From Photobacterium indicum (GTDB lineage: Bacteria > Pseudomonadota > Gammaproteobacteria > Enterobacterales > Vibrionaceae): a stretch of 64,000 nucleotides of DNA. The stretch's first letter is position 1. The number at the start of each line of letters is the position of its first letter. The notes under the pieces are model-generated. The model searched no databases. It was not told the origin of the DNA and was given only the letters and a program-made list of their open reading frames with translations. Shown piece after piece: positions 42,759-53,032 of the stretch. The stretch is from positions 186,001 through 250,000 of the forward strand of contig NZ_PYOC01000007.1 in NCBI RefSeq assembly GCF_003026215.1, written 5' to 3'. A program made the translations under genes and the position numbers.

Positions 42759-43997
42759 ATGAATAATTTACAAGCAGTAGAAAATAAAACAAAGAGTGCT
42801 AAGCAACCATTAGTGACCCTTTTAAATGGCTGGGTTATTAGTAATAATGTTCAATTCACATCTCACCTTTCCGCTTACATTTCACAGTGGTCGAATGCAA
42901 AGTTTATCAGTATCACTAGCTCAGAAGTCGAGCACAGTTTAAGTCAATTAAAAGAATCAACCACACCTGATTTAATTCTAATGGATGGAAAAGATGACTG
43001 GCAAGCACTTACCATATCGCTAAAACAGACGCTAAAACAAGACTCACTGATACCCGATATTGTATTACTGGTTGACCATGCAGATACAACCATAATGCGT
43101 CAAGCGCTTAAATTTGGCGTTAAGGATGTATTAACAATTCCATTTGGTGAAGAAGAGCTGGATCAGGTATTTTTTGATTGTGCCGCGATAAAGAAAAACA
43201 ACGTTACATTAGGAAAAGTAAGTGTTTTTATTAATGCAAAAGGCGGAATGGGTGCATCTATAATATCGACAACTGTCGCACATATGGTAACGTTACAGCA
43301 TACCTCTCCACCAGTACTCATTGATACAGATGCCCAATTTGGCTGTATATCGGATTTACTCTCAACCAGTTCAAAATTCACACTCAGTGACGCCTTAGAA
43401 CAAACAGACGAACTTGATGAATACGCTTTACAAGGGCTGCTATCAAAACATAAATCAGGGTTACGTTTTATTTCCAGTCGTAAAGACAAATTGTTTGACA
43501 CTATACCCACACACTCCCCTCTTGCATTTAACCAATTTCTAACTAAATTGAGGGCTAACTTTGAACATATAATTATAGATATGTCGCGCGGTATAGAAAA
43601 GTTCACTTTGCCAGCCCTATCAGAAGCCGAATATATTTTTATCGTTGTGCAACAGAATGTACCAGCAATCAGAGAGGCTGCAAATTTAATCAAACAAATA
43701 AAACATCTTTTAGGGGTTAATGACAATAAATTTAAGATTATTGTTAATCGTTATTCAAAGAAGATTGAAATAACACCTGATGAAATAAAAAAATCACTGC
43801 ATATTGATGAGCTGCTTTTAGTTCCTAATGACTTTCAATCAGTGAGCGCTTCAACCAATTTAGGCGAACTACTTGCCACTCACTCTAGCAAGCAACCGAT
43901 TATTAAAGAAATGAGAGCAATCTCTAACATAATACTCAATAAGAACGAAAAACAGCTGAAAGGCATGAAACGGTTATTTTCATTCATAAGGAATTAG
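42759..43997 (+). CDS. tadZ: Pilus localisation ATPase-like protein TadZ/CpaE
   Basis: A 412-residue protein with an N-terminal response-regulator-like domain ([24 protein letters not shown]) and a C-terminal MinD/ParA-like domain. The P-loop is degenerate: [11 protein letters not shown] in place of KGGxGKTT. TadZ/CpaE often have atypical Walker A motifs and direct the Tad machine to a cell pole. Downstream [10 protein letters not shown] and IIIDMSRG fit Walker A' and B. Lies 2 bp before tadA. Confidence 0.88.
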   Translation: MNNLQAVENKTKSAKQPLVTLLNGWVISNNVQFTSHLSAYISQWSNAKFISITSSEVEHSLSQLKESTTPDLILMDGKDDWQALTISLKQTLKQDSLIPDIVLLVDHADTTIMRQALKFGVKDVLTIPFGEEELDQVFFDCAAIKKNNVTLGKVSVFINAKGGMGASIISTTVAHMVTLQHTSPPVLIDTDAQFGCISDLLSTSSKFTLSDALEQTDELDEYALQGLLSKHKSGLRFISSRKDKLFDTIPTHSPLAFNQFLTKLRANFEHIIIDMSRGIEKFTLPALSEAEYIFIVVQQNVPAIREAANLIKQIKHLLGVNDNKFKIIVNRYSKKIEITPDEIKKSLHIDELLLVPNDFQSVSASTNLGELLATHSSKQPIIKEMRAISNIILNKNEKQLKGMKRLFSFIRN

Positions 43998-43999
43998 AT

Positions 44000-45388
44000 A
44001 TGTTTTTTAAAAAGGAACCACCAGCAGAGCTGATTATAGAAAATAACCCCGTAAAAGTTAATACCGAGGTTAAAGAACAAGAATCAAGACCACAACAGCA
44101 CTCTATCAGTGAGAGTGATCGCCGAATTAAAAAAAATCTTCTCGAAGAATTATTTAACTCACTTGATTTATCACTGATAGAAACTCTAGATAGAGATCAA
44201 GCAAAAGAACAAATTTTTGATGCTGCCTCTACCTTGCTACTTGACCAAAATGTCCCTTTAAACGCAGATGCACGTATAAGAATCATCAACGAAATCATTG
44301 ATGAAATTCTAGGGCTTGGCCCCTTAGAACCTTTATTAAAAGACCCTACAATTTCGGATATTTTAGTAAATGGCCATAGAAGCATTTATATTGAACGAAA
44401 GGGTAAATTAGAAGCGACAGAAGCCCAATTTAGAGATGATGCCCATTTATTAAATGTCATTGATCGCATTGTTTCACTTGTCGGACGTCGTATTGATGAA
44501 AGTTCACCAATGGTTGATGCACGACTCAAAGATGGCTCAAGGGTAAATGCCATTATTCCGCCTTTGGCTATCGATGGTCCTTCATTGTCTATTCGACGTT
44601 TTGCGGTTGAAAAGTTGGACATAGAACAACTCTTAGACTACGGAAGCCTAAATAAACCCATGGCAGATTTACTACAAGCCATTGTTAAGGGACGTTTAAA
44701 TGTTTTAATTTCTGGCGGTACTGGTTCAGGAAAAACAACAACGCTTAATATTTGCTCAGGTTTTATCCCCTCGAATGAGCGCATTATTACTATTGAAGAT
44801 TCTGCAGAATTACAACTTCAGCAACCGCATGTCGTAAGATTAGAAACAAGGCCTCCAAATATCGAAGGCAGCGGCGCAATAACCCAAAGGGAACTGGTTA
44901 TAAACTCGTTACGTATGCGCCCAGATCGTATTGTAGTTGGAGAGGTTCGTGGCGGTGAAGCCGTTGATATGCTCGCAGCCATGAATACGGGTCATGATGG
45001 CTCAATGACCACCATTCACGCCAACACGCCACGAGACGCATTAGGCCGTATTGAAAATATGTTTGCCATGGCAGGCTGGAATATGCCCATAAAAAATGTA
45101 CGCGCACAAATAGCTTCTGCGGTTCATATTGTTGTGCAGTTACGTCGAATGGAAGATGGTAAGCGCCGTATTACCAGCATTGTAGAGCTGAATGGTATGG
45201 AAGGTGAGGTAGTTACCATGACCGAGCTTTTTTGTTTCAAGCGTATGGGTATCGATGAACAAGGTAATGTATTAGGGAATTATCAAGCCACGGGCAATGT
45301 TCCTTCATTTGTTGAAGCCTTTAAACATATGGGTATCAACCTGCCTTATTCACATTTCACACCTGATAATAGTTTACGGGGGCAATAA
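44000..45388 (+). CDS. tadA: Tad secretion/pilus motor ATPase TadA/CpaF
   Basis: A 462-residue hexameric GspE-family ATPase powering Flp pilus extension and possibly retraction. Walker [12 protein letters not shown] (239-249). Asp box: [20 protein letters not shown]. Walker [23 protein letters not shown], with the His box following ([15 protein letters not shown]). N-terminal [21 protein letters not shown] is the CpaF-type signature. AAGGAA lies upstream. The TAA overlaps the tadB ATG (TAATG). Confidence 0.95.
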   Translation: MFFKKEPPAELIIENNPVKVNTEVKEQESRPQQHSISESDRRIKKNLLEELFNSLDLSLIETLDRDQAKEQIFDAASTLLLDQNVPLNADARIRIINEIIDEILGLGPLEPLLKDPTISDILVNGHRSIYIERKGKLEATEAQFRDDAHLLNVIDRIVSLVGRRIDESSPMVDARLKDGSRVNAIIPPLAIDGPSLSIRRFAVEKLDIEQLLDYGSLNKPMADLLQAIVKGRLNVLISGGTGSGKTTTLNICSGFIPSNERIITIEDSAELQLQQPHVVRLETRPPNIEGSGAITQRELVINSLRMRPDRIVVGEVRGGEAVDMLAAMNTGHDGSMTTIHANTPRDALGRIENMFAMAGWNMPIKNVRAQIASAVHIVVQLRRMEDGKRRITSIVELNGMEGEVVTMTELFCFKRMGIDEQGNVLGNYQATGNVPSFVEAFKHMGINLPYSHFTPDNSLRGQ

Positions 45389-46362
45389 TGGGGTTTGATA
45401 TAAAAATATACTTACTTGTCTTTTTTATAGCGGCCGTTGTAGTTTCGCAAACCGTATTGGTATCTTCTACTGGCTCACGAGCAAAACGTTCTCGCTTGTT
45501 AAAAAATAAGCTGGAATTAATCGCAGAAACGGGCAATGGTCAAAATCAACAATCACTATTGCGTAAACATTACCTCGATAAACTGACCCCTACAGAACGC
45601 AAACTGGAAAACAATGCTGTGGGTGAATACTTATCTGAACATTTAACATTAGCAGGGCTTGAATGGAAAGCATATAAAACTATTTTTTGGTTAATCATAA
45701 TGAGTATTGTCGCCGCACTTATCACATTGGTGCTTACAAAAAGTATTACTTTCTCCGTTTTTATGCCATTTATAACAATACTTTCATTTACATTCTGGCT
45801 TAGATATAAAGCAGAAAAACGTTTGTGCTTATTTGAGGAACAGTTCGTTGAAGCCTTAGACGTAATGAAACGAGCATTGTTAGTTGGCTACCCTTTTACC
45901 GAAGTGATGAAAACAGTTAGCCAAGAGATGCCAGCACCAGTTTCAGTAGAATTTGGAAAAACATTTTCAGAATTAAACTATGGGGTTGATATAAAAGTGG
46001 CTTTAGCTAATCTGGCACAACGCAACCCTTCTATTAGTGTATTGGCCTTTAATAGCGCTGTTATTATTCAGAAAGAAACCGGGGGGAATCTAGCCGAAAC
46101 ATTAGAAAACCTTTCCGAAGTCATTCGAGGTCGCTTTCGATTGCTCCGTAAGGTTCGTTCATTATCTGCAGAAGGCAGAATGTCGGCATGGATTCTTATG
46201 TGTGTTCCCTTTGTTTTAGTCATCATGATTTATCTCTCTACACCCGATTACTTAGACCCTTTATTTGAATCTGATCGAGGTGCAAACCTATTAATGATTA
46301 CAGGAGTGTGCATGATATTAGGTATGATTTGGATTCGTAAAATACTGCGTATCGAGGTCTAA
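45388..46362 (+). CDS. tadB: Tad inner-membrane platform protein TadB
   Basis: A 324-residue membrane protein with four TM segments (residues 4-24, 91-112, 115-133, 270-320 as two helices) and a cytoplasmic GspF-like domain: FEEQFVEALDVMKRALLVGYPFTEV and FNSAVIIQKETGGNLAETLENLS. It forms the membrane platform with TadC to which TadA docks. It is coupled to tadA and spaced by one base from tadC. Confidence 0.92.
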   Translation: MGFDIKIYLLVFFIAAVVVSQTVLVSSTGSRAKRSRLLKNKLELIAETGNGQNQQSLLRKHYLDKLTPTERKLENNAVGEYLSEHLTLAGLEWKAYKTIFWLIIMSIVAALITLVLTKSITFSVFMPFITILSFTFWLRYKAEKRLCLFEEQFVEALDVMKRALLVGYPFTEVMKTVSQEMPAPVSVEFGKTFSELNYGVDIKVALANLAQRNPSISVLAFNSAVIIQKETGGNLAETLENLSEVIRGRFRLLRKVRSLSAEGRMSAWILMCVPFVLVIMIYLSTPDYLDPLFESDRGANLLMITGVCMILGMIWIRKILRIEV

Positions 46363-46363
46363 T

Positions 46364-47332
46364 ATGGATTATATCATTACCCTCATTACAGGCTTAGTCT
46401 CTGATGAAAACCTTGCTCGTTGGATCTTTTTAGGGTTTTCATTCATAAGTGTGGTTACTTTTACTCTTTGCTTAGCACTTCTTATTACAAATTCATTTAA
46501 CCCACTAAAAAAGGAGTTACACAGCCTTTCTCACATAAATAAAGAAGTAAACAAACACAATGCTGAATCCAGCCGTCTTGATACTACGCTAGAATCAATG
46601 GACAAATATATCTCTCCTTCCTCGATGAAAGAGCGAAATCAGACTAAAACCCTATTGATGCACGCTGGCTATGAACAGAAACAAGCCTTAACCAACTTTT
46701 ACGCCATAAAAATAATCTTAGTGATTATTGCCCTCTTCGGCGTCTTAATTTCATCTAAATTTCTACCCGAACTCTCGACTCAAAAAATACTGTTCTATAC
46801 TTTGCTTGCAATGGCTATCGCAACTTTTTTGCCCAATTTTGTTCTTCAAAAGAAAGCAAAAAAGCGGATTCGAACATTATCCAATGCTTTCCCAGATGCG
46901 CTCGATTTGCTTGTTGTAACCACAGAAGCAGGGCTCGGTTTTTTAGCTGCATTAAATCGAGTTGCTCATGAAATTGAGGCTCTATCGCCTGAATTAAGTA
47001 GTGAATTGCAAATTGTATGTAGAAAAGTACGACTCGGTGTACCTATGCCTATCGCATTAGCACAGTTTATAGAACGTACAGGGTTACTTGAACTTCAAGG
47101 GTTGGTCAGCATCATCAGTCAATCCGTTAAACTTGGCTCAAGTATGGGCGATACGCTACGAGAATATGCCATAGAGTTTAGAGATAGACGAATGCAAAAA
47201 GCGGAAGAAGAAGCAGCAAAAATTGGAACTAAAATGATTTTCCCACTCGTTACCTGTATCTGGCCTGGCTTTTTTACTGTCGCTATTGGGCCTGCCATTA
47301 TCGCGGTACTAGAAGTATTTGGCAGTAAATGA
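46364..47332 (+). CDS. tadC: Tad inner-membrane platform protein TadC
   Basis: A 322-residue partner of TadB with the same GspF-like architecture: an N-terminal TM, paired central TMs (residues 115-165), the cytoplasmic segment NAFPDALDLLVVTTEAGLGFLAAL, QSVKLGSSMGDTLREYA, and a C-terminal TM. GAGGTC lies upstream of the ATG. Confidence 0.92.
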   Translation: MDYIITLITGLVSDENLARWIFLGFSFISVVTFTLCLALLITNSFNPLKKELHSLSHINKEVNKHNAESSRLDTTLESMDKYISPSSMKERNQTKTLLMHAGYEQKQALTNFYAIKIILVIIALFGVLISSKFLPELSTQKILFYTLLAMAIATFLPNFVLQKKAKKRIRTLSNAFPDALDLLVVTTEAGLGFLAALNRVAHEIEALSPELSSELQIVCRKVRLGVPMPIALAQFIERTGLLELQGLVSIISQSVKLGSSMGDTLREYAIEFRDRRMQKAEEEAAKIGTKMIFPLVTCIWPGFFTVAIGPAIIAVLEVFGSK

Positions 47333-47358
47333 ATAATCAATTCAAAGGGAGATATTGA

Positions 47359-48444
47359 ATGACAATATTTAGAAAAAAGACCCAACGACTTATACTTTTA
47401 GCGGTACTCGCACCAGTTATTTTACTTGGGTGTGCAAGTAACGAAGATACGGTAGAAACGACTAACCCTAACTTTGACCACGAACTTTATGATGGCAAAG
47501 CAACATTAGGGTTAAATGGCGATTTCCCCCCAGAGTCTGCGGCAGAATCCATTGCACGAGGTGATCAGGCTTATTTAAACAAAGATACTGACCTCGCTCT
47601 TTATGAATATATTCGAGCTCTCAGCTTCCCTGCCCAAGATAATATCGATCAGGCTTATTATAAAATTGGGTACATTCACCAACAACGCGGTAACTATGAA
47701 CTTGCACAAATTGCTTATAATCGTGCCGTTATTATTAAAGATGACAACATTCAATATTCTGCAGCATTAGGTATTATTGAACTCAAACAAGGCGAAAAAA
47801 AGAACGCAGAAAAGCAGTTATTGCGTGCCATAAGAATGGATCAACAGCGTTTCAAGAATGAAACATGGGATCCAACTAAACCTGATTTTGTACAACAATT
47901 AAGGATTAACCAAACATCGCCATTAAATGCCTACATTGCTTATGCCATAATTAAAGACTTGAATGCACGCCATACTGAAGCTCAAGCACTTTATCAAGCC
48001 TGTTTGCGCATTAATCACAAATCTCGCCAAGCGCTAACAAACCTCGGATATTCATATTATTTAAGCGGAGATTTAAGACAAGCAGAAGTGATCAATAGAC
48101 GAGCAACAACCATTTACCAAACAGACAAACGCGCATGGTCAAATTTAGGGTTAGTCTATATTCGCAGTAAACGTTATAGCGATGCACTTGACGCACTTCA
48201 AAATGTAATGCCCATGGCAGAAGCACTAAATGATATTGGTTATTTCACTATGTTAGAAGGTGATTATGAAGCTGCTGTTAGTTACTTAGAACGAGCTATC
48301 AATGCAAGCCCAACCTATTACGCAAAAGCACACCACAACTTAAAACAAGCTAAAAAACGTCAGATAGCATCTCCACCAGTAAAACTGACAAACAAGTGGG
48401 GAAATGAGCAATCTCAGGCAACGGTATATTCAGTCGGAAACTGA
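47359..48444 (+). CDS. tadD: TPR lipoprotein TadD
   Basis: A 361-residue lipoprotein with a lipobox LLGC (Cys25) and repeated TPR units, for example DQAYYKIGYIHQQRGNYELA, RQALTNLGYSYYLSGDLRQA and RAWSNLGLVYIRSKRYSDAL. TadD is a pilotin-like factor for secretin assembly. It is the last gene of the locus, followed by the terminator at 48492. Confidence 0.9.
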   Translation: MTIFRKKTQRLILLAVLAPVILLGCASNEDTVETTNPNFDHELYDGKATLGLNGDFPPESAAESIARGDQAYLNKDTDLALYEYIRALSFPAQDNIDQAYYKIGYIHQQRGNYELAQIAYNRAVIIKDDNIQYSAALGIIELKQGEKKNAEKQLLRAIRMDQQRFKNETWDPTKPDFVQQLRINQTSPLNAYIAYAIIKDLNARHTEAQALYQACLRINHKSRQALTNLGYSYYLSGDLRQAEVINRRATTIYQTDKRAWSNLGLVYIRSKRYSDALDALQNVMPMAEALNDIGYFTMLEGDYEAAVSYLERAINASPTYYAKAHHNLKQAKKRQIASPPVKLTNKWGNEQSQATVYSVGN

Positions 48445-48491
48445 TAACAGAATAAACATACCTGTGACTCAACGTTAGCTAAAAGCCTAAA

Positions 48492-48524
48492 AACCCCGAA
48501 GTGAGCATATGCCACTTCGGGTTT
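48492..48524 (+). terminator. Terminator of the Tad operon
   Basis: AACCCCGAAGTG and CACTTCGGGTTT pair with one unpaired C, around a 9-nt loop; a short T-rich end follows. Confidence 0.7.
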
Positions 48525-48579
48525 AGTATTTAAGTCTAACAATAACTAAGTTGCAGTGAATCCTGCAATTAAAATTGTA

Positions 48580-49101
48580 TTACCACATTAAATCATCAGG
48601 GATCACGAAATCTGCATATGGGTCATCTTCATCTACATCTTTTTCGTCAACAATATTGTTTAGAACAACAATGTCTTCATCACGTAAGCTAATTTTATCT
48701 GCGACAACGCCAGGGATGACTTCAAAGCCATCACCAAAACGAACAATCGCCAAGCGACCTTTTACCAGCTCGTTTTGTGTTGTTTTATCAACATAAATAT
48801 TTCGAACTAATGCACCGTCAGTGAAATTATAGCTAATATCACCCTTAGTACGATCGATGCGATTCATTTCGATAAGCTGTTTAATCTGAGCAACAAACGC
48901 TTTCTTCATTGCTTCATCATCTCTTTGACGATTCAGCTCTTTGTCTTGCTCTAATTGTGCTGTGCGCTTTTCTTCAACGGCAGCTTTTGCTTCTCTTGAT
49001 TGAACACGAGACTTTTTAGACGTTTTTGCTGCTTTTTTTAGTTTCTTTTTGTCAACAAGACCTGCTTTCAGCATTTGCTCTTGTAAGCTTAGCTTTGCCA
49101 T
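48580..49101 (-). CDS. yaiL: DUF2058-family protein YaiL
   Basis: A 173-residue soluble protein. The Lys-rich helical N-terminal part starts LSLQEQMLKAGLVDKKKLKKA; the C-terminal domain has DGALVRNIYVDKTTQNELVKG and GRLAIVRFGDGFEVIPGVVADKI. This is the YaiL/DUF2058 family of gammaproteobacteria. It is probably nucleic-acid or ribosome associated, given the basic N-terminus, but no function is established. GGAG precedes the ATG. Confidence 0.88.
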   Translation of the reverse strand: MAKLSLQEQMLKAGLVDKKKLKKAAKTSKKSRVQSREAKAAVEEKRTAQLEQDKELNRQRDDEAMKKAFVAQIKQLIEMNRIDRTKGDISYNFTDGALVRNIYVDKTTQNELVKGRLAIVRFGDGFEVIPGVVADKISLRDEDIVVLNNIVDEKDVDEDDPYADFVIPDDLMW

Positions 49102-49253
49102 CGAGACTCCATAATTTCGATAAAAGTAAATGCCGGTTCATAACCTACATTTCTGTCAATTTGATCTATTGTACGTATTATCGCTGGCGAGGTAGAAATG
49201 GGTCAAGAATACATTCCGATTAAACGCTCTAAATAGCCAAAAAATGCACATTA

Positions 49254-50135
49254 TTACTGTAACGCTTGCTTGAGAAAGTCGATTAAGGCTGTAATTCGCT
49301 GTGGTGAGAATTTACGATTGGGGAAAACCGCATACATCGCACCATCATCTTGTTGAAACTCGTCTAACACACTCACTAACGTTCCGTCGGCTAAGGCTGG
49401 CTTTACATCCCAAACAGATTTCATCGCGATGCCTTTTGATGCCAGCGCCCAATGCTTCACCACTTCCCCATTATTACTGGAAAATGCCGCATTTACAGCA
49501 ACACTGTAGATTTGATTGGCTTTATTAAACTGCCATTCGGCCTGTGTTTCTCCTTCACGGCTGATCAACAAGCACGCATGATCTGCCAGCTCTTCCACAG
49601 TCTGCGGATGCCCATGTTGCGCTAAATATTCAGGTGAAGCCACCAGCACACGATGATTATCAGCCAAACGACGTGCGACCAAATTAGAATCTTTTAGCGC
49701 CCCAAATCGAATAGCTACATCAATACTATCTTTAACCAAATCACTGAGCTTATCGGTGAGGTGCAAATGAACCGACAGTTGCGGATACAACACCATAAAC
49801 TCATCCAGTAAAGGCACTAAAACATTTCGACCAAAATCACATGTACAAGAAATGGTAATACTCCCCTGTAACTGCTGTTGCTTTGACAAATGGTTTAATA
49901 ACTCATCTTCTTGATCAGCCGCTAATAAACAAAATTGGTAGAAATGTTCGCCTTCATACGTTAACTGTTGGTTACGTGTTGTTCTAGAAAGCAAGCGCGC
50001 ATCATATTGCTTTTCTAAACGTGCCAACACTGCACTCACATTCGCAGGTGAAGCATTTAAACGACGTCCCGCAGCGGAAATACTCCCACTGTGCACTATT
50101 TCAAGGAATGTTCTGTAATCTGCAATACCCGCCAC
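49254..50135 (-). CDS. LysR-type transcriptional regulator
   Basis: A 293-residue regulator. The N-terminal winged-helix has FLEIVHSGSISAAGRRLNASPANVSAVLARLE and the effector domain has ITISCTCDFGRNVLVPLL and PQLSVHLHLTDK. The GTG start at 50135 is chosen over an in-frame ATG 35 codons upstream because AGAAAGG lies eight bases before it and the DNA-binding helices begin normally. It is divergent from the old yellow enzyme gene, with a perfect palindrome between them, so it probably controls that gene and itself. Confidence 0.92.
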   Translation of the reverse strand: MAGIADYRTFLEIVHSGSISAAGRRLNASPANVSAVLARLEKQYDARLLSRTTRNQQLTYEGEHFYQFCLLAADQEDELLNHLSKQQQLQGSITISCTCDFGRNVLVPLLDEFMVLYPQLSVHLHLTDKLSDLVKDSIDVAIRFGALKDSNLVARRLADNHRVLVASPEYLAQHGHPQTVEELADHACLLISREGETQAEWQFNKANQIYSVAVNAAFSSNNGEVVKHWALASKGIAMKSVWDVKPALADGTLVSVLDEFQQDDGAMYAVFPNRKFSPQRITALIDFLKQALQ

Positions 50136-50224
50136 AACACTAACCTTTCTCTGTAATTGTTCAATCAAGCAATATCTTACAATAAACAAAACAAATAAAG
50201 TTACTTTCAAATATTTTTTGTAGA

Positions 50225-50239
50225 TGCTTACTGTAAGCA
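50225..50239. promoter_or_regulatory. Candidate LysR operator
   Basis: TGCTTAC-T-GTAAGCA is a perfect palindrome with 7-bp arms. It is centred 75 bp upstream of the oxidoreductase ATG and 97 bp from the regulator GTG, the usual place for a LysR recognition site. Confidence 0.6.
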
Positions 50240-50306
50240 CTGGCTTTTCGGACCACTATTTCCTGTCACAATCATTCCATCGAACATTACACGACGGATT
50301 ATTATT

Positions 50307-51416
50307 ATGACTCACCCACTATTCACACCAACATCGATGTCAAATAACTCTCAGCAGCCAATCACACTCTTAAACCGAATGGTAATGGCACCAATGACAC
50401 GCGCTAGAACCAGCCAACCAGGCAATATACCCAACGAAATGATGGCTGAATATTATGCTCAGCGTGCATCTGCAGGCTTAATCATTACAGAAGCTACGCA
50501 AATTTCAGATGATAGCCAAGGCTATTCATTCACACCTGGCGTATATACCTCAGAGCACATTCAAGGCTGGCGAACAGTAACCGATGCTGTGCATCAGGCG
50601 GGCGGTAAAATATTTAACCAACTATGGCATGTAGGTCGCGTGTCGCATACTCACTTTCAGAACGGCGAAGCACCAATAGCCCCATCAGCTATACAGCCTA
50701 TCGATACACAAGTTTGGATTGTTAAAGACGGTGAAGATGGCACAATGTTTCCGTGTCCGATGCCTCGCGAAATGAACACAGATGATATTAAGCGTGTTAT
50801 TGCCGACTTTGCACAAGCCGCAGAAAACGCGATAGAAGCAGGTTTCGACGGTATAGAGATCCACGGCGGAAATGGGTATTTAATCGACCAATTCCTTCGT
50901 ACTAATTCTAACAAGCGTACCGATGAATACGGTGGCAGCCGTGAAAATAGACTGCGCTTCTTGATGGAGGTAGTGGAAGCGGTATCTGCACGTATTGGCG
51001 CTGAGCGTGTAGGCGTTCGCCTTGCACCATTTGTCACATTTAAAGATATGGATTGTCCCGATATCGTTCCTACGATTTTAGATGCAGCAGAGCGCCTTAA
51101 TCAATGTGGTATTGCGTACATGCACTTATCTGAAGCCGACTGGGATGATGCTCCTACCATTCCAGATAGTTTTCGAGTTGCGTTGCGTGAACGCTTCAGC
51201 GGAACCATTATTGTCGCGGGTCGATATGATCTTAAACGTGCAGAATACATTCTAGATGCTGGGTATGCCGACTTGGTTGCCTTTGGGCGTGCATTTCTCG
51301 CAAACCCAGATTTAGCACACCGACTAGCTAATGATATTGCCTTGGCTGAAGCAGATAACACAAAACTCTTCGGTGGTAATAAAAGCGGTTATAGCGACTA
51401 CCCTGCGAGCGTGTAA
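50307..51416 (+). CDS. nemA: NADH:flavin oxidoreductase, old yellow enzyme family
   Basis: A 369-residue FMN-dependent ene-reductase. Visible motifs: NRMVMAPMTRARTS (N-terminal FMN binding), QLWHVGRVSH (active-site His region), DGIEIHGGNGYLIDQFLRTNSNKRTDEYGGS (continuous OYE signature in two parts) and ADLVAFGRAFLANPDLAHRL. It reduces activated C=C bonds in enones, nitro compounds or maleimides. Whether it is an orthologue of E. coli NemA specifically is unsure. It is divergent from the LysR gene; a strong terminator follows. Confidence 0.85.
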   Translation: MTHPLFTPTSMSNNSQQPITLLNRMVMAPMTRARTSQPGNIPNEMMAEYYAQRASAGLIITEATQISDDSQGYSFTPGVYTSEHIQGWRTVTDAVHQAGGKIFNQLWHVGRVSHTHFQNGEAPIAPSAIQPIDTQVWIVKDGEDGTMFPCPMPREMNTDDIKRVIADFAQAAENAIEAGFDGIEIHGGNGYLIDQFLRTNSNKRTDEYGGSRENRLRFLMEVVEAVSARIGAERVGVRLAPFVTFKDMDCPDIVPTILDAAERLNQCGIAYMHLSEADWDDAPTIPDSFRVALRERFSGTIIVAGRYDLKRAEYILDAGYADLVAFGRAFLANPDLAHRLANDIALAEADNTKLFGGNKSGYSDYPASV

Positions 51417-51456
51417 TCACCAGAAATTAGACCAATAAAACCAAGTAAAACTAAAC

Positions 51457-51492
51457 AAAAATCAGTAGTAAGAGCCAGCGCTACTGATTTTT
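51457..51492. terminator. Strong terminator after the ene-reductase gene
   Basis: AAAAATCAGTAG and CTACTGATTTTT form a perfect 12-bp stem with a 12-nt loop. Confidence 0.82.
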
Positions 51493-51577
51493 CTATTTTT
51501 GATAGTTGCTGATAAACAATAATAGCAAAATAAGGTAGGCTTGTTCCTTAATCCATTCAGGCTTAAGAAGATAAACA

Positions 51578-51961
51578 ATGCTTCAAGGTATTCATCATGC
51601 TGCAATTATTTGCTCAGATTATGAAAAATCTAAGCGATTTTATACCATAATTCTCGGGCTAACAGTGATTGCTGAAAATTACCGCGCTGAACGCAATTCT
51701 TACAAACTGGATTTAGCGTTACCAAATGGTAATCAGATAGAATTGTTTTCTTTTCCAAACAACCCTCCTCGACCTAGTTACCCTGAAGCTAGGGGATTAC
51801 GTCATTTAGCCTTCATTGTCGAATCGATAAATGATTTCACATTGCACTTACAGCATTCAGGCGTGGAAGTTGAACCCATTCGTACCGATGAATACACAGG
51901 AAAACGATATACATTTTTCAGCGATCCCGATGGCTTACCTTTAGAATTATACGAAGCTTAA
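51578..51961 (+). CDS. VOC-family glyoxalase-like protein (GloA2/YaeR group)
   Basis: A 127-residue single-domain protein of the vicinal-oxygen-chelate superfamily: GIHHAAIICSDYEKSKRFYT (metal-ligand His and first strand), NQIELFSFPNNPPRPSYPEA, GLRHLAFIVESI and FFSDPDGLPLELYE (C-terminal metal Glu). Length and motifs match the SMU1112c/YaeR subgroup. A dimeric metalloenzyme is expected; the substrate is unknown. It is monocistronic. Confidence 0.85.
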   Translation: MLQGIHHAAIICSDYEKSKRFYTIILGLTVIAENYRAERNSYKLDLALPNGNQIELFSFPNNPPRPSYPEARGLRHLAFIVESINDFTLHLQHSGVEVEPIRTDEYTGKRYTFFSDPDGLPLELYEA

Positions 51962-51968
51962 AATTTAA

Positions 51969-51989
51969 ACTGCCACGTAATGTGGCAGT
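51969..51989 (+). terminator. Hairpin after VOC gene
   Basis: ACTGCCAC and GTGGCAGT with a 5-nt loop, followed by ATTTAT. Confidence 0.5.
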
Positions 51990-52031
51990 ATTTATCGGCG
52001 CTAAAACTCAAATATAAAATAGCAAGCTGTT

Positions 52032-52685
52032 CTATTTAGGAGTGACATTAAATAACAAATAGGCATCATGCACGCCTTGAATCAACATTTGCATACCTAT
52101 GACGGTTAAGATCAACCCCATCAAGCGTGTCGTAATATTAATACCGTTTTCACCAATCATATCGACCAATTTAGGTCCATATAAAAAGCATACGAATGTA
52201 ATAAGGCACAAAATAGCAAACGCAGCGATAGTAACAATAATGTTCAGCATACTGCCAGATGCAGAATAATTCATTGCTGTAGCAATCGTACCGGGACCAG
52301 CCAAAATCGGTAAAGCGAGCGGTGAAATGGCAATATCTGCTGGCTGTACTTTCTCGCCCTTGTCAGGGGTTGCCTGTTCATTGGTGTGTAATTTAGAACT
52401 GCTACCTTGCAGCATGTGATATCCCACTAAGAAAACTAGAATACCACCAGCTAATCGTAAGGCTGGTAATGTAATCCCGAATATCTCAAAAATACCCTTA
52501 CCCAAAAGACAAAATGCAGCAATAATACAAAACGCAGCTACTAGTGCTTTAATTGCCGTTTGTCGGCGTTGCTGTGGAGTGAAATCTCCTGTCATACCCA
52601 CAAAAACTGCCGTATTGGCAATCGGATTCATCATCGCAAAAAAACCCATAAACACGGTAACCGCAACAGTAACAATATCGTGCAT
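52032..52685 (-). CDS. MarC-family membrane protein (YhgN-like)
   Basis: A 217-residue integral membrane protein with six hydrophobic segments. MarC signatures: FFAMMNPIANTAVFVGMTGD near the N-terminus and ISPLALPILAGPGTIATAM in the middle. Function is unknown despite the historic multiple-antibiotic-resistance name; transport is suspected. GGAAG precedes the ATG. Confidence 0.88.
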   Translation of the reverse strand: MHDIVTVAVTVFMGFFAMMNPIANTAVFVGMTGDFTPQQRRQTAIKALVAAFCIIAAFCLLGKGIFEIFGITLPALRLAGGILVFLVGYHMLQGSSSKLHTNEQATPDKGEKVQPADIAISPLALPILAGPGTIATAMNYSASGSMLNIIVTIAAFAILCLITFVCFLYGPKLVDMIGENGINITTRLMGLILTVIGMQMLIQGVHDAYLLFNVTPK

Positions 52686-52828
52686 AGCACTTCCTTCCTC
52701 AACTGTTTACTCAAGTAATTCACACAAGCGAATATTAATATTTACTAAAAACTTTCTTTGCGCGTTAAATACTTATACCACCAGCCTATTGTAATGGCAC
52801 GCACTTCAATCAACACGAGTCGTTGTGA

Positions 52829-53011
52829 AAATTTGAAATTTTTTGGACATCTCAAGTAAAAAGCGTATTACAAGGAAAACCTAGCTGGGGCATGTTCTTC
52901 TTTCCGCGCGGTAGAACAGTTAAAGACAACTGCTTGGCGTATTATATTTTCAGTGAAAACGGTGAGGAAATAACCTTTCGTGAAGTTTCAACCGTAACAG
53001 ATGGGTGTTAG
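52829..53011 (+). pseudogene. Probable gene remnant
   Basis: From just after a TGA to a TAG the frame stays open for 60 codons and reads like real protein: QGKPSWGMFFFPRGR, then AYYIFSENGEEITF and REVSTVTDGC. No ATG/GTG with a ribosome site lies at its left end; the first Met is internal. The composition is unlike the random frames around it, so I read it as the 3' end of a lost gene. The family was not recognised. Confidence 0.45.
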
Positions 53012-53032
53012 CGAGGTTAACTTTTAAAGCAA

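Noticed and set aside
43163..43726. 187-codon antisense ORF in tadZ
   Set aside because: Shadow of a well-supported gene; no ribosome site or recognisable motifs.
50136..50240. 35-codon upstream extension of the LysR gene
   Set aside because: Hydrophobic, unlike LysR N-termini; the GTG at 50135 has a proper ribosome site, and the extension would cover the palindrome.
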